Source: JAEELC01 sp963605425
GTDB taxonomy: Bacteria; Bacillota_I; Bacilli_A; Acholeplasmatales; Anaeroplasmataceae
Assembly: GCA_963605425.1 (NCBI GenBank)
Contig: CAVCUQ010000030.1
Coordinates: 1 to 16,856 of the forward strand
Length of the DNA: 16,856 nt
Direction of reading: 5' to 3'
Shown: piece by piece, positions 6,353-14,564 of the stretch
How positions within the stretch are numbered: position 1 is the first letter of the stretch
Layout: each line of letters begins with the position of its first letter
Translations under genes and position numbers: made by a program
The notes under the pieces: model-generated
What the model saw: the letters and a program-made list of their open reading frames with translations, nothing else
What the model was told of the DNA's origin: nothing
The model's database searches: none

Positions 6353-7423
6353 ATGAACAAACTAATTAGAAAACTAACACTTAGTGGTGTTACTCTTGGT
6401 GTAGCTGCCTTATCTTTAACCACTTCGACTTATGCATGGTTTACAACTAACACTACAGCTACTGCTAGTGGTATATCAGGTTCTGTTAAAGCCAGTGGTG
6501 GTAATATGCTTATCAAGACTTTAAACTATTGGCAAGGTGATGTGACAACTGAACCTACTACAACTACAGCTGATACATGGTCAGACTTTGCAAGTACAGT
6601 TACATTACATGCTAAAGACGGAGTAAAGATGAACCCTGTTACTTATACACAAGTTGATACAAGTGCTGGTAGTGGTAGCAGTACACCAAATACATCAGGT
6701 TTCTACAAAGGAACAGATGGCGGAACTACATTTACAACTGCAGCTGAAGAAACAGATTACTTGCATTATAAAATTATCTTTGCTTTATCAAGTCTTGCAA
6801 CTGGAAATGATATCACTAATAAGGTTACTATGAAGGTTAGTAATTTCACTAGTGATGCTGAGGGATCTCAATATCTTCTTGTAGACGCAAGCGATGACAC
6901 TTCAAATCCAGCGAAAGCAGGAGATACTATTAAAGTTAACTTGCTTGATGTACTTTCAATGAGAGTTGAGTCTACAATAATAACAAGCGATAACTCTAAT
7001 AACTCTTATACTCAATATGGTATTCAATCTTCTGATTTAACTAGTCCTACATTAACTGCATCTAATGCTTGTTATAGATATCGTGATAAATCTGATACAG
7101 TTACCGTTGGCTCAGGAACTAAGAAAGCTGACGCATTAACATACTATAATACAGTACATGGTATTAGTGCTTCAAGACCTACTGACAAAACTAGAGGCTA
7201 CCTAGATAGTACAACTTCACCAAATACTTTAGTTTCAACTAATAATAATGCTGAAGAAGCTAATACAATTGAATTGTTTAGTGTTTCAGGTGTTGAAAAA
7301 GCATATGTAATGTGTGATATCTACTTCTATATTGATGGTTGGGATAAGCAATGCTTTAACGCTGCTGGAGGATTAAGTCTTGCTGAAGGTAACTTAAACT
7401 TTGAATTAAATCCTAAAAAATAA
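6353..7423 (+). CDS. Secreted SipW-dependent-type surface/matrix protein B
   Basis: This 356-residue paralogue of the preceding protein has a near-identical signal region (KLTLSGVTLGVAALSLT, then STYAWFTTN). The central region differs considerably and includes a Thr-rich stretch around residues 60-75. Shared landmarks are SQYLLVDA, a CYRYRDK segment, ALTYYNTVHG and the C-terminal YFYIDGWDKQCFN (324-336) followed by GGLSL. The start follows a strong AAAGGAGG (6334-6341). The 74-bp gap from gene A contains no convincing terminator, so co-transcription is likely. Function is inferred as an alternative or additional extracellular fibre or matrix subunit. No cell-wall sorting motif or C-terminal membrane anchor is visible, so attachment would need interaction with other subunits. 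Confidence 0.85.
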   Translation: MNKLIRKLTLSGVTLGVAALSLTTSTYAWFTTNTTATASGISGSVKASGGNMLIKTLNYWQGDVTTEPTTTTADTWSDFASTVTLHAKDGVKMNPVTYTQVDTSAGSGSSTPNTSGFYKGTDGGTTFTTAAEETDYLHYKIIFALSSLATGNDITNKVTMKVSNFTSDAEGSQYLLVDASDDTSNPAKAGDTIKVNLLDVLSMRVESTIITSDNSNNSYTQYGIQSSDLTSPTLTASNACYRYRDKSDTVTVGSGTKKADALTYYNTVHGISASRPTDKTRGYLDSTTSPNTLVSTNNNAEEANTIELFSVSGVEKAYVMCDIYFYIDGWDKQCFNAAGGLSLAEGNLNFELNPKK

Positions 7424-7502
7424 CTAATAAAATAATGAATGAATAAAATAAATTAAATTTAATGAGAAGAATTAATAACTCTTTTCTAGACGGGAGAATA
7501 AA

Positions 7503-8597
7503 ATGAATAAGAAATTAACAAGAAAATTAACATTAAGTGCTGTTACTCTTGGTGTAGCTGCACTATCTCTAACTTCTACAACTTATGCATGGTTTACAAC
7601 TAATGGTGAAGCTAAAGCTGAAGGTATTACAGGAAGTGTAGCTGCTAGCGACGCTAACATGCTAATAAAGACACCTACTGGATACTCTGGTTCTAATGGT
7701 ACTGCTGCATGGGATACAACTTTCACTAAATCAGTAACAGAAATAAAAAAAGCTCAAAATTATGATCAAAGTACTGCAAAAGCAGTTAGCATGCAACCAG
7801 TAACTTGGGACAGTACAGTTACTGGAGCTACTCATAATTTTACAAAAGCAGGAACTAATGAGGATGCAGCTGCAATTGGTTCATTCTCTAAAACTGCTAC
7901 TATGAACGAAGATATTCTTCACTATGAAGTAATATTTGCTATCACAGATTTACAACAAGGTGCAACAAAGAACGTATCAGTTAGTTTTGCAAATTTAGCT
8001 GATAACAAGGGTACTCAATACTTATTAGTAGACGCATTAAATGGTAATGTTACTGAAACAAGTAAAACAAAGGCTACTGCTGGTAAAACTATAGACGTTA
8101 GCATCCTTGATGTATTATCTCTAAGAGTAGAGTCAACAGTAATTAAATCATCTTCAACTAGTGGTGAACTTAAAATTGGAGATTACAATATTACTGATAC
8201 AGGAAGTACTTTAATAGATTCAATCACTTCAACAGACGCAAACTATCGTTACAAAGAAGACGTTGATACTTTAAGATCATCAGGTTCAAATTTTGATGAC
8301 CTAACAGGTAATGCTATTGACTACTACAAGAATGTATATGGTTCAACTGCTACTCAAAATATGCAAAAACCAGAAATTGCTACTCAAGGATATGCTGATA
8401 GTAAATACTTTGGTGCTGATGACATCACTCTATTCACTGTAGAAGGAACTGCTACTGCTCACACAGTATATGTAAAGACTGATTTCTACTTCTATATTGA
8501 TGGTTGGGATAATCAATGCTTCAACTGTGTTGGTGGATTGTCACTTGGTAATACAGGTTCAATGACTTTTACTTGTGCTAACAAAGAAGGAAACTAA
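7503..8597 (+). CDS. Secreted SipW-dependent-type surface/matrix protein C
   Basis: The third paralogue, 364 residues, has a signal region almost the same as protein A's (KLTLSAVTLGVAALSLTS, then TTYAWFTTNGEAKAEG). The middle diverges from A and B. Conserved landmarks are ILHYEVIFAI, TQYLLVDA, NYRYKED, NAIDYYKNVYG and C-terminal YFYIDGWDNQCFN (329-341) with GGLSL. Unlike A and B it has an extra Cys right after the motif (CFNC) and another near the C-terminus (TFTCANK), which could allow a different disulfide. The ribosome site GGGAG (7492-7496) resembles that of gene A. A long hairpin after the stop separates it from the next gene. Confidence 0.85.
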   Translation: MNKKLTRKLTLSAVTLGVAALSLTSTTYAWFTTNGEAKAEGITGSVAASDANMLIKTPTGYSGSNGTAAWDTTFTKSVTEIKKAQNYDQSTAKAVSMQPVTWDSTVTGATHNFTKAGTNEDAAAIGSFSKTATMNEDILHYEVIFAITDLQQGATKNVSVSFANLADNKGTQYLLVDALNGNVTETSKTKATAGKTIDVSILDVLSLRVESTVIKSSSTSGELKIGDYNITDTGSTLIDSITSTDANYRYKEDVDTLRSSGSNFDDLTGNAIDYYKNVYGSTATQNMQKPEIATQGYADSKYFGADDITLFTVEGTATAHTVYVKTDFYFYIDGWDNQCFNCVGGLSLGNTGSMTFTCANKEGN

Positions 8598-8613
8598 ATT
8601 TAAATATTAATAA

Positions 8614-8678
8614 CATTTTGAAAAGGAGAGTATCTTAAAAGAATATTCTTAAGTAAGGTACTCTTCTTAATCAAAATG
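8614..8678 (+). other. Long intercistronic hairpin without a U-tract
   Basis: An outer 8-bp stem pairs CATTTTGA (8614-8621) with TCAAAATG (8671-8678). After a small internal loop, a 10-bp stem pairs 8623-8632 with 8659-8668, and CTTAA (8634-8638) can pair with TTAAG (8649-8653) inside. No T-run follows on either strand, so it does not look like an intrinsic terminator. It sits between the three main secreted proteins and the rest of the operon, where a processing or mRNA-protecting hairpin could set unequal expression. That role is inference. Confidence 0.6.
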
Positions 8679-8805
8679 ATTATAGATAGAATATAAATAT
8701 TAATAATTTAATAATACTGTAAATAAACTATTAGATTGTTAATTTAATTAAGATTTAAAACAAATTTTAAGTTTTACTTAAATTAACAAGTAAAGGAGGT
8801 AAAAA

Positions 8806-9909
8806 ATGAATTATTATATTAGAAAAATATATTTCTCTCTTTTTTTATCTCTCCTTATTGTCTTAACATGCTTTACTACTACCTTTGCATTTATCTCAAG
8901 TAATAGAAATGTTACTGTTGATAAATTCTCACTTAATATCGGTGGTAGTGGTGATGATGCAAAAAAGAGTGGACTAGTACTATCTATTGATGGTGTTAAT
9001 TTCTCTGATACCTTATCAGAACTTGATATCAAGAAAGCAATACTTAAATCTAGAGGTTATAATATTAATAATATGACAACTACTAGTATTAATAATATCT
9101 ATAATAAAGAAGTATCTTTACTAGATGTTACTCCTAATAATTATTTAGATTTAGCAGAAGGTTTTACAACAATAGATAAGAAATATCTAGAAAAAGTGAG
9201 TAAAGGTTATATCTCTTTAGATATCTATGTATCTACAGAAAATGAAAACTATACTAATGGTAACTATTTACCTGTTTATTTTTCAGATGATTCTATGACT
9301 GAGAACACTAAGAATATTACAACTGATATTTTAGTAGATGTAGCTGAAAGTCATCCTACATTAAATAAAATACCAAGAGTAATTACTATGAACGCGACTA
9401 ACGCCTGCAGAGTTGGTGTTATTACATATGAAACAATGGATAAAGGTGTAGTAAGTGATACTAAAGAATTATCTAGTCAAATATATAGATTTGATGATAA
9501 TAAATGCTCTGTATCTAATAATGTCTATAACTTTGGTGGTCTAACTCCTAAGTTTAGACTAGATGAAGATAATAACTATTATCAAGTAGATACTCTTGAT
9601 GAGTCCTATAATGATGAATCTAATCTAGTATTTAATTCTATGCAAAAGTATTACAATACAATCATGGAAGAGAAGATATCTGATTCAAGCTTTAATTTAG
9701 ATAATGTCAAGAATAGAGATACATATGATAAATATATCTATAAAGAGAATATAATTGATACTAGTTTTAAACTAACTTATGATAAGATGATTAAACTTAA
9801 AGTCTATATTTGGATTGAAGGATGGGACAGTGATTGTTTCAACGCTATTGTTGGATCTAATATTAATTTAAGTTTACTATTTACTACATACTCTATTGAT
9901 GTAGAATAA
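8806..9909 (+). CDS. Divergent secreted protein D with SipW-type signal and GWDxxCFN motif
   Basis: This 367-residue protein starts after a strong AAAGGAGGT (8792-8800). The N-terminus is a signal peptide with a hydrophobic stretch at about 9-28 and then TTFAFISSN, comparable to the YAWFTTN junction of the three paralogues but more divergent. The body is richer in charged residues and Asn/Asp, and lacks the Thr/Ala-rich character of A-C. The C-terminus keeps a related motif, IWIEGWDSDCFN (335-346), followed by a probable beta strand, which marks it as a distant relative. By analogy with TasA systems, where a minor protein anchors or nucleates fibres, it may be an accessory subunit; this is inference. 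It is separated from gene C by 208 bp containing a hairpin and precedes a SipW-like peptidase. Confidence 0.75.
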   Translation: MNYYIRKIYFSLFLSLLIVLTCFTTTFAFISSNRNVTVDKFSLNIGGSGDDAKKSGLVLSIDGVNFSDTLSELDIKKAILKSRGYNINNMTTTSINNIYNKEVSLLDVTPNNYLDLAEGFTTIDKKYLEKVSKGYISLDIYVSTENENYTNGNYLPVYFSDDSMTENTKNITTDILVDVAESHPTLNKIPRVITMNATNACRVGVITYETMDKGVVSDTKELSSQIYRFDDNKCSVSNNVYNFGGLTPKFRLDEDNNYYQVDTLDESYNDESNLVFNSMQKYYNTIMEEKISDSSFNLDNVKNRDTYDKYIYKENIIDTSFKLTYDKMIKLKVYIWIEGWDSDCFNAIVGSNINLSLLFTTYSIDVE

Positions 9910-9970
9910 CTTGTAAAATGTAATATATTTTTATAAAATAATATTATATTTAATTTTTAAGGAGTAATTT

Positions 9971-10822
9971 ATGGAGAAGAAAGAAAGTAAAGGGCTATTT
10001 ATTACTAAAATAGTAGTAAATGTCATATTCTATATAATTTTAATATTTATATTTATATGTTCAATAGCCAACATCAGAGCTGGTTCTAAAGTAGACTCTA
10101 TGCCTAATGTCTTTGGAAGAGGATATCTATCAGTTCAAACTGACTCAATGAGTGGATCTTATTCTAACTCATTTAATTCAGGAGATATGATTGTTGTTAA
10201 TGTTATTGAAAATAATAAACAAGAAGTAGCTAATAATTTAAAAGTAGGAGATATTATAACATTCTATGATCCTACTAGTTTAAAAGGATTAAAGAAACAA
10301 TTAAACTCACACAGAGTTGTACTTTTAAATGATAAAGATGGTGATGGTAACATTGATACTATTGTTACTATGGGTGACAAGGTAAGTCATCTATATGGTT
10401 ATGATTCAAGTGTTGAAGCTTTTAGTAATAAGTTTGCGAGTGTATTTGAAGGAAATGAAACCACTTCATTAAAACAAGAATACTTTAATTTAGAATCTAA
10501 TAACACTCTTCAAACATTAACTGTTGATTCTATTAGAGGTACTTATGTTAAAACTATTACAAATGGTGGAAACATTTCTAATACTATAGCTAACTATGGT
10601 TTAATTATTGTTGTACTTCCTCTTGTTATATTCTTACTTGTTCAAGTATATTTCTTTGTTAAGAATTTAAAAGAATATAAGAAGGAAAAATATAATGAAA
10701 CTCATAAAGATGAGATTGAAAAGGCTAAGAAGGAAGCTGAAGATAAACTTAAAGCTGAACTTAGAGAACAAATCTTAAAAGAAATGCAACAAGAAAAAGA
10801 TAAAGAAGATAAAGAAGAATAA
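9971..10822 (+). CDS. SipW-like type I signal peptidase with EF-hand-like loop
   Basis: This 283-residue membrane protein has a TM segment at about 11-33, an extracellular catalytic region, a second TM at about 208-230, and a charged helical tail to the end (about 231-283, rich in Lys/Glu). The catalytic Ser lies in TDSMSGSY (S59), GDMIVV and GDIITF match the following boxes, and NSHRVV gives His114, the general base in SipW/ER-type enzymes that use Ser-His instead of Ser-Lys. TMGDK (133-137) matches the last box. Between them DKDGDGNID (121-129) resembles a calcium-binding EF-hand/dockerin loop, but the usual acidic residue at loop position 12 is missing (Val). The likely job is to cleave the signal peptides of the secreted proteins just upstream. 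An AAGGAG site precedes the start; 19 bp separate it from the next gene. Confidence 0.8.
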   Translation: MEKKESKGLFITKIVVNVIFYIILIFIFICSIANIRAGSKVDSMPNVFGRGYLSVQTDSMSGSYSNSFNSGDMIVVNVIENNKQEVANNLKVGDIITFYDPTSLKGLKKQLNSHRVVLLNDKDGDGNIDTIVTMGDKVSHLYGYDSSVEAFSNKFASVFEGNETTSLKQEYFNLESNNTLQTLTVDSIRGTYVKTITNGGNISNTIANYGLIIVVLPLVIFLLVQVYFFVKNLKEYKKEKYNETHKDEIEKAKKEAEDKLKAELREQILKEMQQEKDKEDKEE

Positions 10823-10841
10823 GAATTAAGGGAGGTATATT

Positions 10842-12392
10842 ATGGCTCAATTTTCAAGATATTATATAACATTTTTAAAAGACTTATGGGCTAATATAGT
10901 CTCTCTATTCAGAGATTATATATTTGGTTTCTGGGTTAAGCTATTTTATACTGACCCTGTAAATTTCTTTACAACTTTAAGAAACGCTGCTTTCGGAAAC
11001 AATAGCTGGACTGCTTGGGACTGGATTGCACTTGTATTTGTATCGCTAATTAATATTACATTACTTGTACTTTTAATTTGGTGGGTAGTATTACTAATAA
11101 AGAGATACTTACGCTTTAGAAAGCGTGAAGTTGAAAAGGATGACTTAGTTCAAGAAGTTGCAATTCTAAATCAAAAGGTTGTAGAACTTATTGATGAGAA
11201 GAATAAGATCTTAGCTTTAAGAGTATCACAAATAACTGGAGATACTGATAGAGCTAGAGCTTTACCTATTGAAAAAGATAAAGATAAGAAAAAGAAGAAA
11301 ACATCAGTTTCTCGTTTCACAAAACTTATATCTATTGATGATAAATATCAATTACAACAAGAATATACAGTTGTTCGTCCTGAGGATATGTTAAACTTAC
11401 CTCAATTAATTGATAGATTTATTAAATATTCTGCTAGTCAATTAAAACTATATTATTCTAAAGAAATTATCGCTAGATACTTTGCAGGTATGGCTACTAC
11501 TAAAGTACTAATCCTTGAAGGTATTTCAGGTACAGGTAAAACTTCCCTTCCTTATGCAATGGGTAAGTTCTTCAATCATGAAACAGCTATTATCTCAGTT
11601 CAACCATCATGGAGAGATAGAACAGAACTTTTAGGTTATTTAAATGAATTCTCTAAGAAGTTCAATGAATCAGACTTCCTAGCTGCTGTATATGAAGCAG
11701 GATATTCTGATAAACCTAATACTATCGTACTAGACGAAATGAACCTAGCTCGTATCGAGTACTACTTTGCGGAATTCTTATCAGTAATGGAAATGCCAGA
11801 TAAGAATGAATGGAAGATAGACTTAGTACCTGCTGGTGAAGGTGACCCACATCTACTTGTTAATGGTAAACTATTAATTACTCAAAACTTATGGTTTATA
11901 GGTACAGCTAACAAAGACGACTCTACTTATACTATCACTGATAAGGTATACGACAGAGCCTTACCTATTGTAATTAACAATAAAGCTGAATATATTGACG
12001 CTCCATACACTGAAAATGTAAACCTTACATTTGATTACCTTGAGGAATTATTTAAGAAAGCTCAAAGCGAAAATGCTATTTCAAACTCTACTTTAACTAG
12101 TCTTAAAGCTTTAGATGAATTCATCCAAGCTAACTTCAAGATTGCATTTGGTAACCGTATCATGAAACAAATTAAACTATTTGTACCAGTTTATATGGCT
12201 TGTGGCTTTACTGAACTTGATGGTATGGATTATATGTTATGTAATAAGATTTTAAGAAAGTTTGAATCACTAAATTTAGCTTTCTTACAACATGAATTAA
12301 ATATGCTTATTGATAAGTTAAATGAATTATTTGGCGAAAATACATTCAAGGTATCAATTGCTTATATTCATGATTTACAAAAAATGATTTAA
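10842..12392 (+). CDS. Membrane-anchored McrB-type AAA+ ATPase
   Basis: This 516-residue protein has an amphipathic/hydrophobic N-terminus, a clear TM region at about 61-87, and a charged, probably coiled-coil linker (about 95-155, ending in a Lys-rich run) before the AAA+ domain. Walker A is GISGTGKT (227-234). Walker B with the McrB hallmark is VLDEMNLARIEYYFAEF (296-312, acidic D298 and E299). WFIGTANKDDS (351-361) supplies a sensor-1-like Asn, and YDRALPI (370-376) a probable arginine finger. The closest recognisable family is McrB, where the motor works with an McrC partner, but McrB itself has no membrane anchor. Here the neighbours are SipW-like peptidases and secreted substrates, suggesting a role in export or assembly at the membrane. 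The specific activity (ATP or GTP, substrate) cannot be read from sequence. GGGAGG precedes the start. Confidence 0.8.
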   Translation: MAQFSRYYITFLKDLWANIVSLFRDYIFGFWVKLFYTDPVNFFTTLRNAAFGNNSWTAWDWIALVFVSLINITLLVLLIWWVVLLIKRYLRFRKREVEKDDLVQEVAILNQKVVELIDEKNKILALRVSQITGDTDRARALPIEKDKDKKKKKTSVSRFTKLISIDDKYQLQQEYTVVRPEDMLNLPQLIDRFIKYSASQLKLYYSKEIIARYFAGMATTKVLILEGISGTGKTSLPYAMGKFFNHETAIISVQPSWRDRTELLGYLNEFSKKFNESDFLAAVYEAGYSDKPNTIVLDEMNLARIEYYFAEFLSVMEMPDKNEWKIDLVPAGEGDPHLLVNGKLLITQNLWFIGTANKDDSTYTITDKVYDRALPIVINNKAEYIDAPYTENVNLTFDYLEELFKKAQSENAISNSTLTSLKALDEFIQANFKIAFGNRIMKQIKLFVPVYMACGFTELDGMDYMLCNKILRKFESLNLAFLQHELNMLIDKLNELFGENTFKVSIAYIHDLQKMI

Positions 12393-12413
12393 TAATTTAA
12401 GGAGAAAGAGATT

Positions 12414-14564
12414 ATGCCTGAAAAAGATATAGATATGATAGTGCCAGATGAGGCTTTGTTATCTGATAAGGACGTAGTCTCTTTTTATAATGCTTATTAT
12501 AAGGCACTAAATCAAATTAAAACTGATAACTATTCTAGTAAACTAGATAACTTATTACTAGGAAATAAAACTATCTATAATAAAACTATTATTGAAAGAA
12601 AAGAATTTGATGATGGATTTGTAGACTTACTTAAGAATGCCTTTCCTGCCTTCTTAAAGATATCTAGAGATCCTAAGAGAGGATTAAAATATGAAGAAGA
12701 TGTAGTAGGTATTGAAAAAGCCCACAAGATTACATCTAATTCAATTAGACACCTTGCAAGTCATACTCAATTTATTTCTAAAGTAGAAGATGATGAGATA
12801 ACACCAAGTAAATTACTGGTTACATTTGCAGAAGAAGATCTAGCTGTATATGAAAACAGAGCCTATAAGACTTTAGTAAACAATATTATTACTTTCTTAA
12901 GAAGAAGACAAAAGACAGTCGGAGATAATGTAGAATCTCATAGATATGATGTAATTAATTACAATCATAAGACTGAAGGAGACGGAGCTAGTTTTGATAT
13001 TGATTTAAATATCAAGATGACTCGTCCTATTGAAGAAGATACATCTAAGGCTAGAGAATTACTTAATAATATTAATGACTTACTAGCTAAATACCAAAGT
13101 TTATGTGGTACTACCTTCATGAGAGCTTTAATAAACGCTAAAGACGTAAGAAGCCCATTGCTTAAGACAAATATCTTCTTGCATAACGCAGACTTCCAAA
13201 TCTTATATAATACATGGGTATTCCTTGAAAGATATCAAACTGAACCATACAATGTTAATGTTGAAGAATTTGATATTAAAGATGATTTAAATGTTGATAG
13301 TGATTTATCTAAACAAAGCTTTGCACTTATAAATGAACTAATTTATTTAAGAAAAACAAGTAAAGTTGAAGCCCAAGGCAATACTCTAGAGTTTAGAAAT
13401 GATATTACTCATGAAATAGGGCTTAGAGAAACTGAATTTACACCAGGAGAATTCCTAGAAGAAGACTTTACACCAAGTGAAGTATTACTATCTAAGACTC
13501 TTGAATTATATAAGACTGAATATGAGAAGAAATATCAAAGACTAGGTTCTAAAGAAGTATCTGCTCGTCAAACTATTTGTGATATGCTTAAGGCTGTAAA
13601 TAGTATCAATAATAATCTATTTGATTATAAAGATACTGATATAGATGCTTTATCCGATACAAGAGAAGAGAAACTTGAGGCTCAAAAGAAGCGTTATGAG
13701 ATGCTTAAGGTTTTACGTGAAGAAAAAGAAATTGATCTAGAGACTACACGTTTAGAAGAACAACTAGCTTTAGAACACTTAAATAGTATTGAAAGAAAAT
13801 TAGATAGAGATTTAACTAGAATTGATAATTTAGCTCGTGAAGGTTTAACTAATAGATATAAAGCTTTAAGAGCAGAGATGCTTAAAGAGAGAACAGAACA
13901 ATTTAGAAGACAAAAAGAAGTTGGAAATGCTCACAGGGAAGAACTTATGGCCCGTGCTAGAGAGCGCGCTATCAAGATTGCAAAACGTGGATTCCATTCT
14001 AAATATCATGATAAGAAGTTAGATAGATTTAAACGTGATATTTATATCTATGATGCATATCCATGTGATACTATTGAAATTGATTTAAAGAAAAATGAAA
14101 CAGTAGAAGACTATACTATGGTTTCCCGCCGTGATTACTCAAATAGTAACCGTTTAAGCTTAAATGAAATTCTTGATATAGTAAATAGAGAAAATCTAGC
14201 TCGTCTTGCTATATTAAAAGCTGAAGAAGAAAGATTAAGAAGAGAGAAAGCCTTATTATCTAGAGCATTTAAGAATAAAGTAAGAAATGCTAAAGAAAAG
14301 AGAACTATCGTGCCTCTTCAAATCTTTGATGATACAGAGACTCTTGATTTAAGCGGAACTCCAAAGAAACGCAAGTTCATGCATCAAAGAAATAGATTAA
14401 AACCTATTAAGCCTAAGAAGGTTAAGAAACAAAGACTAGTTGGTAATACAAGACGTCTTGTTAAGAAAAAGAAACTTGAAGCCCAATTAAGAAAGATGAA
14501 GTCTAAGAAAGTTAAGAAACCTAAGAAGAATAGAACACTTGTTTCTAAGAAGCGTATTAAATAA
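12414..14564 (+). CDS. Large coiled-coil, basic protein with DUF2357/McrC-like N-terminal region
   Basis: This 716-residue protein has no signal peptide or TM segment. The N-terminal third has features that recall the DUF2357 domain of McrC-like partners: SNSIRHLASHTQFI (108-121) and VYENRAYKTLVNNIITFL (145-162), the latter like the ENRxxK motif. A long coiled-coil, Glu/Arg/Lys-rich, covers about 415-525. The C-terminus (about 650-716) is extremely basic, with many KK and KPKK repeats. No PD-(D/E)XK nuclease motif was found, in contrast to typical McrC proteins. It lies directly after the McrB-type ATPase (21 bp, AAGGAG ribosome site), as McrC-like genes follow McrB, and overlaps the next start by one base. 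The basic tail could bind nucleic acid, acidic lipids or the acidic tails of neighbouring proteins. The DUF2357 assignment is moderate; the operon role is inference. Confidence 0.65.
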   Translation: MPEKDIDMIVPDEALLSDKDVVSFYNAYYKALNQIKTDNYSSKLDNLLLGNKTIYNKTIIERKEFDDGFVDLLKNAFPAFLKISRDPKRGLKYEEDVVGIEKAHKITSNSIRHLASHTQFISKVEDDEITPSKLLVTFAEEDLAVYENRAYKTLVNNIITFLRRRQKTVGDNVESHRYDVINYNHKTEGDGASFDIDLNIKMTRPIEEDTSKARELLNNINDLLAKYQSLCGTTFMRALINAKDVRSPLLKTNIFLHNADFQILYNTWVFLERYQTEPYNVNVEEFDIKDDLNVDSDLSKQSFALINELIYLRKTSKVEAQGNTLEFRNDITHEIGLRETEFTPGEFLEEDFTPSEVLLSKTLELYKTEYEKKYQRLGSKEVSARQTICDMLKAVNSINNNLFDYKDTDIDALSDTREEKLEAQKKRYEMLKVLREEKEIDLETTRLEEQLALEHLNSIERKLDRDLTRIDNLAREGLTNRYKALRAEMLKERTEQFRRQKEVGNAHREELMARARERAIKIAKRGFHSKYHDKKLDRFKRDIYIYDAYPCDTIEIDLKKNETVEDYTMVSRRDYSNSNRLSLNEILDIVNRENLARLAILKAEEERLRREKALLSRAFKNKVRNAKEKRTIVPLQIFDDTETLDLSGTPKKRKFMHQRNRLKPIKPKKVKKQRLVGNTRRLVKKKKLEAQLRKMKSKKVKKPKKNRTLVSKKRIK

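Noticed and set aside
8614..8678. Intrinsic terminator between proteins C and D
   Set aside because: The hairpin is not followed by a T-run on either strand.
8814..9032. Minus-strand 72-codon frame inside secreted protein D
   Set aside because: It is antisense to a gene with clear start, ribosome site and signal peptide; nothing supports its expression.
10842..14564. A classical McrBC restriction system
   Set aside because: The partner has no visible nuclease motif, the ATPase is membrane anchored without a modified-DNA-binding domain, and the neighbours are secretion genes.
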